Shown: piece by piece, positions 14,463-22,944 of the stretch
Position numbering within the stretch: position 1 is the first letter of the stretch
Layout: every line of letters begins with the position of its first letter
Origin: Acidimicrobiaceae bacterium
Lineage (GTDB): Bacteria; Actinomycetota; Acidimicrobiia; Acidimicrobiales; Aldehydirespiratoraceae
Assembly (NCBI GenBank): GCA_016845585.1
Contig: JAERSO010000113.1
Span: 1 to 64,000 of the forward strand
DNA length: 64,000 nucleotides
Direction: 5' to 3'
Notes under the pieces: model-generated
The model's input: the letters and a program-made list of their open reading frames with translations, nothing else
Database searches by the model: none
What the model was told of the DNA's origin: nothing
Translations under genes and position numbers: made by a program

Positions 14463-16670
14463 CTAGATCTCGATTGTGGAATCACTGACGCAATGCTCGT
14501 CGACCGCATCAGTGGAGTACGCCATCGGGATCAGTTCGCACGCCAACCAGGCGTCGCGTTGATCGAGGTCGTGGCCGCTGCCGCGGACGCCACTCACGCC
14601 GTGGGGAACGATCCAACCGGAGTTGTCCCAATCGGCGACGTCGAAGACGTAGCGGGCGACCGAGCTCAGATAGGAGCGAAGCCCGTACATCGTGGCCACG
14701 CCGCCGGCTCGGACGGTCTCGCCGTCGCCGGGGACGCCGGTGACGGGGAGTGCGAGATCGGCGGCCTCAGGTCGCGCCGCGGCGAGTGGATGGGGGCTGA
14801 GCATGACGTGCTGAGCGTCCCAGCGCCATGCTGCGGGATCATCGCCGAGTTCGGTGGCGATGTCGGCGACGGCCTGGTCGAGAAGGTCGCTCAGAATCGC
14901 GTGGAGTTCATCTCCCGTTTCGATACCGGGGACCAGTTCCCACCCGCCGGTGAGGAGCAGATTCGTCGATGCGTCGAGCAACATCCGGGACGCGTCGAGC
15001 GCCCGCGGCCATCCGGCTTCGCCGATGTCGCCGGTGCGGACGCCGATGCGGCGGTCGACGTCTGTCGCCCACGCTTGCCGGAAGGTCGTGTACACGACGG
15101 CCCCGGCGCTGTCGGCGGTCGACCGATGATCCCAGTCGGCCACGATGCCTCGGGCGGTACGGCCGAGTTCGCTGGACGGCTCGAGGTTCGCGATGATCGC
15201 GCAGATGGGTGGGGCGAACAGCGATTGGACGTCGCTGTGGATCGCCCGCATGTCGTCCACGGTTGCTGCTGAGAGCCCGTCGAGCAACTCGACGACGCGG
15301 TCGTGTCGCGACGGCGGCGCGAAGTCGAGCGAGATGTAGGGCCCGTGGTCGCTGATGCGGTTGTTCGCGGTGACGAGATAGCCGCGCTCGGGGTTGCGCC
15401 ACTGCTGGAGATCGTCGAACGGCACCGGTTCGAGCCCATCCCAGGAGTGGTCGTCATCGCCGGGAACGGGTGCCCAGCGGTTCGCCGGTGGTCGTTCGAT
15501 GATCCGCCCTCGAACCTTGTACGAGATGTCGCCGGCGGTGTCGGCGGTGAGCAGACTGTTGGCGGGAATCACCCAGCCGCGCACGGCTTCCTCCAGACCA
15601 TCACAACTCCCTGCCAGCATCATCGGGAGCAGACAGTCCAGCGTGGTGTCGGGGGTCAACCCGGTCCAGTTGGCACAAAGGACCGGTCCGCCATCGAGGT
15701 CACCGAGGATGAACGGGCCCCGAGGTGATACTCCGCAGGCGACCTCGACTGGCTCGTTGTCGCGCACCGAGATGGTTTCGTGACGACGATCCGCGACGTC
15801 GTCAGCGGCCTCGACGAAGACATCGGTATCGTCGGCCATGGCGTGGGTGATGCACCACGCAACGTCGGTGTTGTGGCCGAAGTGCGCGAACCCGGGGACA
15901 CCGGGGAACGAGAGGCCGATCACGTCGAACTCGTCACAGGTCATGTGGAACTGGAAGTAGACGTTGGGGAACTCGATGCCGCGGTGTGGGTCGCCGGCCA
16001 GCAGCGGCTTGCCCGACGCGGTCCGCGAGCCGTGGATGGCCCAACTGTTCGATGCGCCGTCGATCTCGGGGACACCGGCAAGTGCATCGGTGGACGCAGC
16101 GAGCGCTTGGGCGGCGTCCTCGAGCAGGTCGATCGTCGGGCCGCCGGCGGGAACGACCGCGGACGCGGCGCCGGGTTCGCCTCGCATGAGCCGAGCAAGC
16201 TCAGGCCCCGCGGAGCGGGCGACCTCGCCTCTCCACAGCTTGCGCATGAGGGTGCCCATGAAAACGTGGCGCACCTTGTAGACCGCGCTGCAGTGCCACG
16301 GCTCCCACGGGGCGGGGGCGAAGGGGTGATGATCGAACTCCGCCGGTAGCTCGTCGCGGTTCTCCTCGAGCCACTTGTTCACGCCGGCGGCGTAGGCCGT
16401 CGTCATGGTCTTGGCGTCGTCGGAGAGTCCCTCCCAATCGCGTCGAGCCGCGGCCTCGATCCCGATCCGGCGGAAGAACGTGTCCTCGCGAACACCTGCC
16501 GGGCCGACGACCTCGGACCAGCGACCGGCTGCCTTCAGACGGTCGAACTCCATCTGCCAGATCCGGTCGGCTGCCGCGCAATACCCCTGCGCGGTGAACG
16601 CCGCGGCACGGTCGGGGGCGGTGACGTGGGCGATGCCCCACTGGTCTCGCCGGATTCGGATGTCGGTCAT
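14463..16670 (-). CDS. Penicillin acylase-family N-terminal nucleophile hydrolase
   Basis: 735 residues from ATG 16670, which shares a base with the stop codon of the PhyH gene (TGATG), so translation is coupled. The alpha-chain part (1-206) contains GIAHVTAPDRAAAFTAQGYC. The predicted autocatalytic cleavage lies before Ser207 in GASNSWAIHGSRTASGKP, the nucleophile of the beta chain. Members cleave amide bonds of beta-lactams, acyl-homoserine lactones or N-acyl amino acids. No signal peptide is visible, unlike many periplasmic acylases, so a cytoplasmic location is likely. Substrate unknown. Confidence 0.85.
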   Translation of the reverse strand: MTDIRIRRDQWGIAHVTAPDRAAAFTAQGYCAAADRIWQMEFDRLKAAGRWSEVVGPAGVREDTFFRRIGIEAAARRDWEGLSDDAKTMTTAYAAGVNKWLEENRDELPAEFDHHPFAPAPWEPWHCSAVYKVRHVFMGTLMRKLWRGEVARSAGPELARLMRGEPGAASAVVPAGGPTIDLLEDAAQALAASTDALAGVPEIDGASNSWAIHGSRTASGKPLLAGDPHRGIEFPNVYFQFHMTCDEFDVIGLSFPGVPGFAHFGHNTDVAWCITHAMADDTDVFVEAADDVADRRHETISVRDNEPVEVACGVSPRGPFILGDLDGGPVLCANWTGLTPDTTLDCLLPMMLAGSCDGLEEAVRGWVIPANSLLTADTAGDISYKVRGRIIERPPANRWAPVPGDDDHSWDGLEPVPFDDLQQWRNPERGYLVTANNRISDHGPYISLDFAPPSRHDRVVELLDGLSAATVDDMRAIHSDVQSLFAPPICAIIANLEPSSELGRTARGIVADWDHRSTADSAGAVVYTTFRQAWATDVDRRIGVRTGDIGEAGWPRALDASRMLLDASTNLLLTGGWELVPGIETGDELHAILSDLLDQAVADIATELGDDPAAWRWDAQHVMLSPHPLAAARPEAADLALPVTGVPGDGETVRAGGVATMYGLRSYLSSVARYVFDVADWDNSGWIVPHGVSGVRGSGHDLDQRDAWLACELIPMAYSTDAVDEHCVSDSTIEI

Positions 16671-17533
16671 CAGTTCTCCTCGATTGCTCGTGCGTGCTTG
16701 AGCCAGAGTCCACCACCGCGCAACGGACGAGGATCGTAGGAGCGGTGACCGAGGAGGCGCTGGACCCGCGGAGACTGCTGGGCCAGCTCTTCGGTCGTGT
16801 AGTCGATCGGGTTGGATTCCTCGGGTGTCAGCCAACCGGCGACGACGGAGAGGTGCATGGCCCGACGCCATTGGTCGGCGGTCTGGTTGGCGCCACCACC
16901 GTGAAGGACCTGGCCGGAATAGACGAGTGCGTCGCCCGGGCCGAGTTCGGCCGGCACCGTCTCGAGGTCGTCGTCACCCCACCGTTCGAGGCTCTCCCAT
17001 CTGTGACTGCCCGGCACGACGCGCGTGGCACCGAGCTCCTCGGTCACCTCGTCGAGGCCGATCATCATGCTGAGTGTGATCTCCGGGGAGTCCGGCCAGG
17101 TGCGGGACACGAACTCCCACCAGTTGTTGCCGTCTCGATGCAGGACCTGGGCGCTCTCACCGGGACCGATGTACATGACCTGGCCGGTGTTGACCCAATA
17201 GGAGCCGCACGTGGGCAACAGCACGGCGTCGGCGATGGCGGCGAACACCTCATTGTCGAGCATCTCGAAGTACGCCGGCGTCAAGGTGCCGAGTGACGAG
17301 AACCGAACCGTGTTCGCGCCGACGAAGCCCTTGCCGTCCTCACCCAATCCTTGCGTCGCGGCTCCCGGAATCTCCGCTTCGGCTCGTTCGTCGGTTGCCG
17401 CTCGCATCGCGTCGATGACCGCTCGGGGGAACATGCCTTCGATGATCAGACCGCCGTCGCGGTCGAGTATCCGGAGGGTCTCCTCCACCGGCGTCGTGGC
17501 GGGTCGTCGTTCCAGGGCGGTCGGTGTTGCCAT
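16670..17533 (-). CDS. PhyH-family (phytanoyl-CoA dioxygenase-like) 2-oxoglutarate oxygenase
   Basis: 287 residues from ATG 17533, supported by TACACT six bases upstream. The Fe(II) motif is HRDGNNWWEF near residue 135 (His and Asp) with the distal His in VLHGGGANQTADQWRRAMHL near residue 218. A conserved Arg for 2-oxoglutarate follows in WRRAMHLS. The family hydroxylates aliphatic substrates. It is translationally coupled to the penicillin-acylase-like gene, so the pair may oxidise and deacylate one compound; this is inference. Confidence 0.82.
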   Translation of the reverse strand: MATPTALERRPATTPVEETLRILDRDGGLIIEGMFPRAVIDAMRAATDERAEAEIPGAATQGLGEDGKGFVGANTVRFSSLGTLTPAYFEMLDNEVFAAIADAVLLPTCGSYWVNTGQVMYIGPGESAQVLHRDGNNWWEFVSRTWPDSPEITLSMMIGLDEVTEELGATRVVPGSHRWESLERWGDDDLETVPAELGPGDALVYSGQVLHGGGANQTADQWRRAMHLSVVAGWLTPEESNPIDYTTEELAQQSPRVQRLLGHRSYDPRPLRGGGLWLKHARAIEEN

Positions 17534-17539
17534 CCCCGG

Positions 17540-17545
17540 AGTGTA
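17540..17545 (-). promoter_or_regulatory. Predicted -10 element (TACACT) of leaderless promoter
   Basis: TACACT lies 6 bases before the ATG of the PhyH gene at 17533. Confidence 0.5.
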
Positions 17546-17692
17546 GTTTTCCGCCGAATCCGGGGCCGGATCGAGATGCCGCGAGATCGAGCCGACGTGT
17601 GGTCGTGACCGGTGCCACACCCGCGCCGTGTGGTAGTCGATCAGCCGCAGAGAGTGCGGTGACGGAAAATCCGTTCTAGAGTCTTATCTGTT

Positions 17693-17748
17693 GTCCGAAT
17701 TGGGGGATTCGGACGACGACGGCGCTGCCCACGGGTGGCGCCGTCGTC
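17693..17748 (-). terminator. Tandem hairpins downstream of the methyltransferase operon
   Basis: GTCCGAAT (17693-17700) pairs perfectly with ATTCGGAC (17707-17714) over a six-base loop, and directly beside it GACGACGGCGC (17715-17725) pairs with GCGCCGTCGTC (17738-17748) over 12 bases. Both lie 27-82 bases past the stop codon at 17775. There is no T-run, so it is a candidate transcript end or stability element rather than a classic intrinsic terminator. Confidence 0.5.
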
Positions 17749-17774
17749 GCGTCCGGGAGTAGAGACCCCCGGTC

Positions 17775-18413
17775 TCAGTTCTGACGTGTCGCCGAGCTGA
17801 CACTACGGCGCCGAAACACCGCCGCGACGAACGCTCGCTGGTCGCCCTCGGTGCGCTGAGAGGGTGGGAGCTCACCCGCCCACAGTGGCTCGTGACCATC
17901 AGCGAACGCCGCTACCAGTGTGTCGGTGCCGTACCGCACAACTGGGAGTCCCGCGCATGTCTCGGGTCCGTCGGGGCCGAACGTGGCGACGATCAGGATT
18001 CCACCCGGCGCAATGGCACGTTCGGCCGCCGCGATGTAGGTGCGGCGATCCTCCGCCTCCGTCAGGAAGTGGAAGACGGCACGGTCGTGCCAGAGGTCCC
18101 ATGTGCGCGGCGGTGTCCACGTCAACACATCTGCCTCGACCCAGGAAACGGCAGCGGCGGCTTCACCGAGACGGGCCTGGCCACGGTCGAGGGCGACGCG
18201 GCTCAGGTCGAGGATCGTGATGTCGGCGTGGCCGCGGCTGACCAGCGCATCGACCAGGCGGCTGTCGCCGCCTCCGACGTCGATCACCGAGGACGATGGC
18301 ATCGTGTGTTCGTACACCAGATCCAACGTGGCGATCGAAGGTTGGTGCCAACCGAGGTCCTCCGACCGGCGGCCCGCGTAGACGTTGTCCCAATGCCCGG
18401 CACGGTCGCTCAT
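17775..18413 (-). CDS. Class I SAM-dependent methyltransferase
   Basis: 212 residues. The SAM motif VIDVGGGDSRLVDALVSRGH starts near residue 40, acidic DLSRVALDRGQARL near residue 74, and the WDLWHDRAVFHFLTEAEDR segment near residue 112 resemble thiopurine-type and other small-molecule methyltransferases; the N terminus HWDNVYAGRRSEDLGWHQPS is typical of this subgroup. Substrate unknown. It starts 5 bases after the preceding methyltransferase gene and is last in a four-gene operon (20215 to 17775). Confidence 0.85.
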   Translation of the reverse strand: MSDRAGHWDNVYAGRRSEDLGWHQPSIATLDLVYEHTMPSSSVIDVGGGDSRLVDALVSRGHADITILDLSRVALDRGQARLGEAAAAVSWVEADVLTWTPPRTWDLWHDRAVFHFLTEAEDRRTYIAAAERAIAPGGILIVATFGPDGPETCAGLPVVRYGTDTLVAAFADGHEPLWAGELPPSQRTEGDQRAFVAAVFRRRSVSSATRQN

Positions 18414-18418
18414 CGGTG

Positions 18419-19030
18419 TCAGCCTCCGATCCGGGCCGCGATAGCGTGGTAGCGGCCGGTCTCGCCCAAGTCCCAGTCGTCGGCCGACTCGATGCTACCG
18501 ACTGAGTCGATGATCTCCCGATTCGTCGTCAGGGGTCGGCTGAAGAACGGGCGTCGCTGCCCAGGAATCGACTCGTCGACCCGCTCGGCGTCCTCGCCGC
18601 CCCACATTCCGATCCAGAGCGGCGACCCCGGTGCCAGAACCTCAGCCATCGCCTGGACCGCCTGGACCATCTCGGATTCCGAGAGGTGCATGAGCACGCT
18701 CATGCACCAGCCCGCCGGGAACGCACCGGTCCTGAAGGGTGGTGAGAGCACCGACGCCTGGATCACGGTGAGATCGCGGCCGCGGGCCAGAACCCCGTTC
18801 CCATGGGCAAGGTCGATCCCGATGACATCCAGGCCTGCTTCGGCGAAACCTCCGGCGTCTCGACCGGGACCGGCGCCGAGGTCGACCACCCGGCCGCGAC
18901 CCTCTCGACGCAGTTGCGCGATGAACCGGTCTCGGAACTCGAGCCGTGGTCCCCTGACAGAAGTGCGACGAAGCCCCCGAGCCGCCTCCTCCTCGTAGTA
19001 GCTCTGCAGTTCGTCTCGAGTCACGGACAC
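18419..19030 (-). CDS. Class I SAM-dependent methyltransferase
   Basis: 203 residues from GTG 19030, selected because GGAGG lies seven bases before it; a second GTG at 19024 is possible. Motif I is VVDLGAGPGRDAGGFAEAGL near residue 48, followed by DVIGIDLAHGNGVLARG. The end of the protein (SADDWDLGETGRYHAIAARI) is typical of small-molecule methyltransferases. It starts 2 bases from the alcohol dehydrogenase-like stop and lies 5 bases before the next methyltransferase gene. Two adjacent methyltransferases of different subgroups suggest sequential steps on one substrate; that is inference. Confidence 0.8.
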   Translation of the reverse strand: MSVTRDELQSYYEEEAARGLRRTSVRGPRLEFRDRFIAQLRREGRGRVVDLGAGPGRDAGGFAEAGLDVIGIDLAHGNGVLARGRDLTVIQASVLSPPFRTGAFPAGWCMSVLMHLSESEMVQAVQAMAEVLAPGSPLWIGMWGGEDAERVDESIPGQRRPFFSRPLTTNREIIDSVGSIESADDWDLGETGRYHAIAARIGG

Positions 19031-19032
19031 GA

Positions 19033-20001
19033 TCAGTCCTCCGACCCGACGTCGATCACGACGTTGCCGGTCTTTCGTCCCGACTCGACGTATCGGTACG
19101 CGTCTTCGATGTCGGCGAGGCCCACGTGGCGATCGATCACCGGTGAGAAGGAGCCCTGGTCGAGAAGCTCGGCGACGTGGTTCACGTGCGCTCGTGTAGT
19201 GCGGGGCAACGGGAACGCCACCCGCTTTGCTGAGAAGCGCGTGGTGAACGGAAGCCACACGTTCTGAAAGCGCGGGCCGAACTCGGTGCCCATGAACCAC
19301 CCGCCGTCCGCTACCAGCGGCTTGCACACGCCGAACGTCGTCTTGCCGACGGAATCGAACACGAAGTCGTACTGGTCGCCATGAGCGGTGAAGTCCCCGG
19401 CGGTGTAGCCGATCACCTGATCGGCACCGAGTCGTGCCATCAGCTCCAGTCGATCGGTGTCCCCGACGGCAGTCACCCGCACACCGCGTGCCACCAGCAA
19501 CTGCACGGCCGCGGTGCCGATCGCGCCCGTGGCGCCATAGACGAGCGCACGCTGTCCGGCCTGTACGCCGGACCGGTCGATGTAACCGATTGCATAGTGA
19601 CTGCCCTCGACGCTGGCCGCCGCGTCGGCGAACGAGACGCCGTCGGGAATTTTGGCGATCCCGCGCCTGGCCGAGATGGTGAGGAACTCCCCGTGCCCGC
19701 CGAGTCGAGTGTCGTCGAAGCCCATGATCCGATCGCCCGGCTGGAATCCCTCGACTTCGGAGCCGGCCAGCTCGACGATGCCGGCGAAATCGGTGCCGAG
19801 GATCGGACGTCTCGGTCGGCGCGGTCCGTACATCGCTCGAATGAGGATCGGTGCTGCGTTGCGGATGCCGCAGTCAGTTCGATTGACGGTGGCCGAGACC
19901 ACGCGGACGAGCAGCTCGTCGTCGCCGGCCACGGGGATCGGTGCCTGTCGAACCTCGACGACTTCAGGTCCGCCGTACCGATCGCAGCAGGCGGCCAGCA
20001 T
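19033..20001 (-). CDS. Zinc-free medium-chain alcohol dehydrogenase/quinone oxidoreductase-like protein
   Basis: 322 residues from ATG 20001 with AAGGGACG upstream. MDR features are visible: TVNRTDCGIRNAAP, ILGTDFAGIVELAG near residue 70, and the NADPH-binding motif VYGATGAIGTAAVQLLVARG near residue 140. No structural-zinc cysteine cluster is present, so it belongs to the quinone oxidoreductase-like branch. It probably reduces enones or quinones with NADPH. It follows a 64-residue gene by 19 bases and is followed by two methyltransferases. Confidence 0.85.
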   Translation of the reverse strand: MLAACCDRYGGPEVVEVRQAPIPVAGDDELLVRVVSATVNRTDCGIRNAAPILIRAMYGPRRPRRPILGTDFAGIVELAGSEVEGFQPGDRIMGFDDTRLGGHGEFLTISARRGIAKIPDGVSFADAAASVEGSHYAIGYIDRSGVQAGQRALVYGATGAIGTAAVQLLVARGVRVTAVGDTDRLELMARLGADQVIGYTAGDFTAHGDQYDFVFDSVGKTTFGVCKPLVADGGWFMGTEFGPRFQNVWLPFTTRFSAKRVAFPLPRTTRAHVNHVAELLDQGSFSPVIDRHVGLADIEDAYRYVESGRKTGNVVIDVGSED

Positions 20002-20020
20002 CGTCCCTTCCCGGAAGCGG

Positions 20021-20215
20021 TCATGCGTGCCCGGTCTTCTCGGCCTGGTGAGCAGCGGCATCGCCCGCCTTGGCGTCGGGGGGAAGGGGTGCCTGCAGGC
20101 TGACGCCACGGCCGTCGGGGTCGAGGACGACCGCCTCGGTCACCGCCCAGAACGTGGCTGTTGCGGCGTCGTCGCCGGTCTCGGCGTACAAGCCTTGCAT
20201 TCCTTCGGTTGCCAT
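20021..20215 (-). CDS. Small hypothetical protein
   Basis: 64 residues, ATG 20215 with GGGGAG seven bases upstream. The sequence is Ala-rich and acidic (AETGDDAATATFWAVTEAVV, then LDPDGRGVSLQAPLPPDAKA) with no transmembrane segment or recognised domain. Placement at the head of a tightly spaced operon, the ribosome binding site and actinobacterial codon use support a real gene. Function unknown. Confidence 0.6.
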   Translation of the reverse strand: MATEGMQGLYAETGDDAATATFWAVTEAVVLDPDGRGVSLQAPLPPDAKAGDAAAHQAEKTGHA

Positions 20216-20264
20216 CGATCTCCCCGTCGGTCTTGCTCGATGTTCTCACACCTCCGGGCAGGTG

Positions 20265-20270
20265 TACCTT
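20265..20270 (+). promoter_or_regulatory. Predicted -10 element (TACCTT) of leaderless promoter
   Basis: TACCTT, in the longer context GTGTACCTT, lies 7 bases before the ATG at 20278. The same GTGTACCTT precedes the SRPBCC gene at 6408. Confidence 0.5.
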
Positions 20271-20277
20271 CCAACGG

Positions 20278-20634
20278 ATGTGGTTGTTGACGGCGACGCT
20301 CGGGTTCGGAGGGGTGGCCATTCTCGTGATCGGTCGGCTCGGGGTTCAGGGACGGCTCCGGCGAAACCGGTGGGCCGGGATTCGCAGCAGCTGGGCCACC
20401 GCGACCGATGAAACGTGGTTGGTCGCGCACAAGGCTGCGGGTGGCACCTTCATGTTGTCGGGAGCGGTCGTGGTGATGCTCGCCGCGGTCTTGCCCGTCG
20501 TCGGCGACGACTCCGAGGCCTGGGCGAACACCGTTGCCCTCTTGTGTTGTGGCGTGATGCTGGTCGGAAGTCTGATTGCGGCAGGCCGCGCCCGGCGTGC
20601 CGTTCGAGCGATTGATTCAGACTCGGCCGCGTAG
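20278..20634 (+). CDS. SdpI-family membrane protein
   Basis: 118 residues from ATG 20278, with three hydrophobic segments (about 3-20, 55-78, 88-105). The cytoplasmic loop RNRWAGIRSSWATATDETWL between helices 1 and 2 is the hallmark of the SdpI/YhfL family, known from the Bacillus immunity protein SdpI; most actinobacterial members have no assigned function. No toxin partner is seen nearby. It is upstream of the amidohydrolase but that gene has its own predicted promoter. Confidence 0.8.
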   Translation: MWLLTATLGFGGVAILVIGRLGVQGRLRRNRWAGIRSSWATATDETWLVAHKAAGGTFMLSGAVVVMLAAVLPVVGDDSEAWANTVALLCCGVMLVGSLIAAGRARRAVRAIDSDSAA

Positions 20635-20657
20635 CGCCCCACCGGAGATCGCTGTTC

Positions 20658-20663
20658 TAGTGT
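20658..20663 (+). promoter_or_regulatory. Predicted -10 element (TAGTGT) of a leadered promoter
   Basis: TAGTGT lies 23 bases before the amidohydrolase start at 20687, which has AAGGGAGGT as ribosome binding site. Confidence 0.4.
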
Positions 20664-20686
20664 CAATGCGGCCAAGGGAGGTCGTG

Positions 20687-21892
20687 ATGGAAACGCTGCT
20701 GCTCGGTGGACGGGTGTTCGACGGGGTCAACGCCCCGACGGACGGTCTCGGAGTTCTCATCGGCGGGGGAGTGATCACACGCGTGGCCCCTGCCGCGGAA
20801 TTCGAGGGGTTCAGCGGCGAGACGATCGACACCTCCGGTGGCACGGTCATGCCCGGTCTCATCGATTGCCACGTCCACCTCTGTCTCGGCGGCGAGGGTG
20901 ACCCGCGGGCGATGCGCGAAGCCATGGACCCGGGTCAGCTCGTGATGGCTGGTCTCGGCCGCGCCCAGGCCACGCTGGCCGGCGGCGTCACGGCCATCCG
21001 GGACTGCGGCGGCAAGGACTATCTGGAGTTCGCCATCCGCGACGCATGCAACAGCGGTGCCCAGCTCGGCCCGACGATTCGGGCGGCCGGGAGAATGATC
21101 TGCATGACCGGCGGTCACGGCAACGGGATCGGTCGAGTGGCGGACGGCGCCGACGACGTCATCAAGGCCGTTCGTGAACAGATCCACGCCGGCTCCGACT
21201 TCGTGAAGCTGATGGCGACCGGTGGCGTCCTCACCCCCGGCGTCAATCCGGAGGATGCCCATTTCACCTTCGAGGAGATCTCGTCGGGTATCCACGAGGC
21301 GCATCGCTTCCACAAGCGCACAGCCAGCCACGCGCAGGGAACAGAGGGCATTCTCAACGCGACTAGGGGCGGCGTGGACAGCATCGAGCACGGCATGTTC
21401 ATGACCGACGAGTGCGTCGAGGAGATGCTCGCACGCGGCACGTACCTGGTGCCCACACTCGCAGCCGGTCACCGAATCGAGAACGACGAGGCGCTGCGGG
21501 CCTCACTTCCACCGTACGTACAAGCGAAGCTCGAGCGGATTCTCGGCCGCAGTGCGGCGTCGCTGAAGCTCTTCTACGACGCCGGCGGCAAGGTGGCGAT
21601 GGGCACCGACGCCGGCGTGCCGTTCTGCATGCACGGCGACAATGCCAGGGAGCTCGAATTCATGGTCGACGCGGGCATGAGCGCCATCGACGCTCTGGTC
21701 GCCGGCACGTCGAACGCTGCGGATCTCGTGGCGCTCGGGAACGAGGGTCGCGTGGTCGAAGGGAATGCGGCCGACCTGCTCGTCGTCGACGGTGACCCGA
21801 CCCACGACATCCACATGGCCGCCCGCAAGGAGCACCACCGCATGGTGTTCAAACGCGGCGTGGTTGTCCCGGGCACCGATTCCGGCGCCTAG
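20687..21892 (+). CDS. Metal-dependent amidohydrolase (imidazolonepropionase/prolidase-like)
   Basis: 401 residues from ATG 20687. The metal site begins with MPGLIDCHVHLCLGG near residue 57 (HxH). A Lys for the bridging carboxylate is in GSDFVKLMATGG near residue 175, later His ligands in KRTASHAQGTEG and GVDSIEHGMFM, and the catalytic Asp in VAMGTDAGVPFC near residue 305. It resembles the actinobacterial amidohydrolases acting on Xaa-Pro dipeptides, aryldialkyl substrates or cyclic amides. The exact substrate is unknown. It is convergent with the TetR gene. Confidence 0.87.
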   Translation: METLLLGGRVFDGVNAPTDGLGVLIGGGVITRVAPAAEFEGFSGETIDTSGGTVMPGLIDCHVHLCLGGEGDPRAMREAMDPGQLVMAGLGRAQATLAGGVTAIRDCGGKDYLEFAIRDACNSGAQLGPTIRAAGRMICMTGGHGNGIGRVADGADDVIKAVREQIHAGSDFVKLMATGGVLTPGVNPEDAHFTFEEISSGIHEAHRFHKRTASHAQGTEGILNATRGGVDSIEHGMFMTDECVEEMLARGTYLVPTLAAGHRIENDEALRASLPPYVQAKLERILGRSAASLKLFYDAGGKVAMGTDAGVPFCMHGDNARELEFMVDAGMSAIDALVAGTSNAADLVALGNEGRVVEGNAADLLVVDGDPTHDIHMAARKEHHRMVFKRGVVVPGTDSGA

Positions 21893-21898
21893 CCGGCT

Positions 21899-22513
21899 CT
21901 ACGGCTTCAGCATCTGCTCGACGGCGACGGCGGCGCCTTCGAGCGAGTCGAAGAGTTGATCGGTGTTGGCCCGTTCGCGGTCGAGGTCGGCGAGGAGTTC
22001 GATGCCGAGGAAGAGGGCGCTGATCGACTGGCCGAGCAGCTCGGCTGGAACGATCGCCGCGGCCGGGGCATCGGCGAGCACTCGACGGATCGAGTCGGTG
22101 ACGAGTGAACTCCACGCCTCCAACGAGGCGTAGAGCTTGGGACCCATGACCGGGTCGCCGGCGGCGCCGGCGAATGCCTGGGTGAGCACGGTCATGTTGT
22201 CGTTGGCCTGATCATCGCAGTGGAGCTCCCGCGCCACCCGCACCAGGTCGACGAGGGTGGCGGCCTCGTCGAGGGCGGCGCGATGGCGCTCCATGCGTGC
22301 TTCGCTCATGCGGTCGACGGCGGCGATGATCGCGTCGTCGACGGAACCGAAGTGGTAGAAGATCAGCGCTTGATTGAAGTCACCGGCGGTGGCGATCGCC
22401 CGAGCGCTCGTTCCCACGATCCCTTCCGAGGCGAGGGTGGCGAGAGTGGCCTCGAGGATCTTGGCCCGGGTTGCCTCGCCGGCGCTCGAGCTGCGGCGCT
22501 TCGCCTTGGCCAT
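21899..22513 (-). CDS. TetR-family transcriptional regulator
   Basis: 204 residues from ATG 22513 with GGGAGGGAG upstream. HTH at about residues 15-60 (RAKILEATLATLASEGIVGT, then FNQALIFYHFGSVDDAI) and a TetR C-terminal ligand domain. It is the last gene of a three-gene operon starting at 23360 (membrane protein, DCC protein, TetR). Two TTGA-N8-TCAA sites lie upstream of that operon and are the natural candidates for autoregulation. Confidence 0.88.
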   Translation of the reverse strand: MAKAKRRSSSAGEATRAKILEATLATLASEGIVGTSARAIATAGDFNQALIFYHFGSVDDAIIAAVDRMSEARMERHRAALDEAATLVDLVRVARELHCDDQANDNMTVLTQAFAGAAGDPVMGPKLYASLEAWSSLVTDSIRRVLADAPAAAIVPAELLGQSISALFLGIELLADLDRERANTDQLFDSLEGAAVAVEQMLKP

Positions 22514-22545
22514 CGTGCAACTCCCTCCCTGGTTCGAAATCGGAC

Positions 22546-22944
22546 TCATGATGCGAGGGCTCCACACGCGCCGTCGTCGCATCGGTGATCCCTGAGCATG
22601 CCCGAGAGCGTCGAGCGATGGGAGGACAGTCCGTGGAAGAACGACTCGGCGAGGGGAGCGAACGATGGCGAGCGCAGGCGATACGACATCCGTCGCCACT
22701 TCACCGTCGACCACAGGCACATGATGAACGCGGCCGGGCCGACCCACGCCCGGCCGTCGTCGGCCACCATCATGAGCTCGACCCGATACCTTGCGAGTTG
22801 CCCATATCGGTCCTTGGCGGCGGGATCGCCCGCCGCCAAGAAGTCCACCGGAAGGTGGGTGGCCTGGAGCGAGAGCCAGTGCCGGCAGCGTCGACACAGC
22901 TCACAGTCCTCGTCGTAGACGACGGTCAACCGGGTGGGCTTCAC
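22546..22944 (-). CDS. DCC-family thiol-disulfide oxidoreductase (DUF393)
   Basis: 132 residues. GTG start at 22944 overlaps the stop of the upstream membrane protein (GTGA). The DCC motif is VVYDEDCELCRRCRHWL at residues about 8-24, giving CxxC with an extra nearby Cys; the C-terminal half carries KWRRMSYRLRSPSFAPLAES and ends with a second cysteine cluster, HRCDDGACGALAS. The family has a thioredoxin-like fold and unknown substrates. The operon partner with three membrane helices suggests a membrane-associated redox pair. Confidence 0.82.
   Translation of the reverse strand: MKPTRLTVVYDEDCELCRRCRHWLSLQATHLPVDFLAAGDPAAKDRYGQLARYRVELMMVADDGRAWVGPAAFIMCLWSTVKWRRMSYRLRSPSFAPLAESFFHGLSSHRSTLSGMLRDHRCDDGACGALAS

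Larger units (their letters stand above)
17534..17774. other. Intergenic region with several hairpins
   Basis: About 240 bases without a gene. It contains CCACAC/GTGTGG arms (17615-17633), ACGGA/TCCGT around 17671-17683, and the two strong hairpins described as a terminator at 17693-17748. No conserved coding frame or tRNA-like fold was seen. It carries the 3' end of the methyltransferase operon and the PhyH promoter; a small RNA cannot be excluded. Confidence 0.4.
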
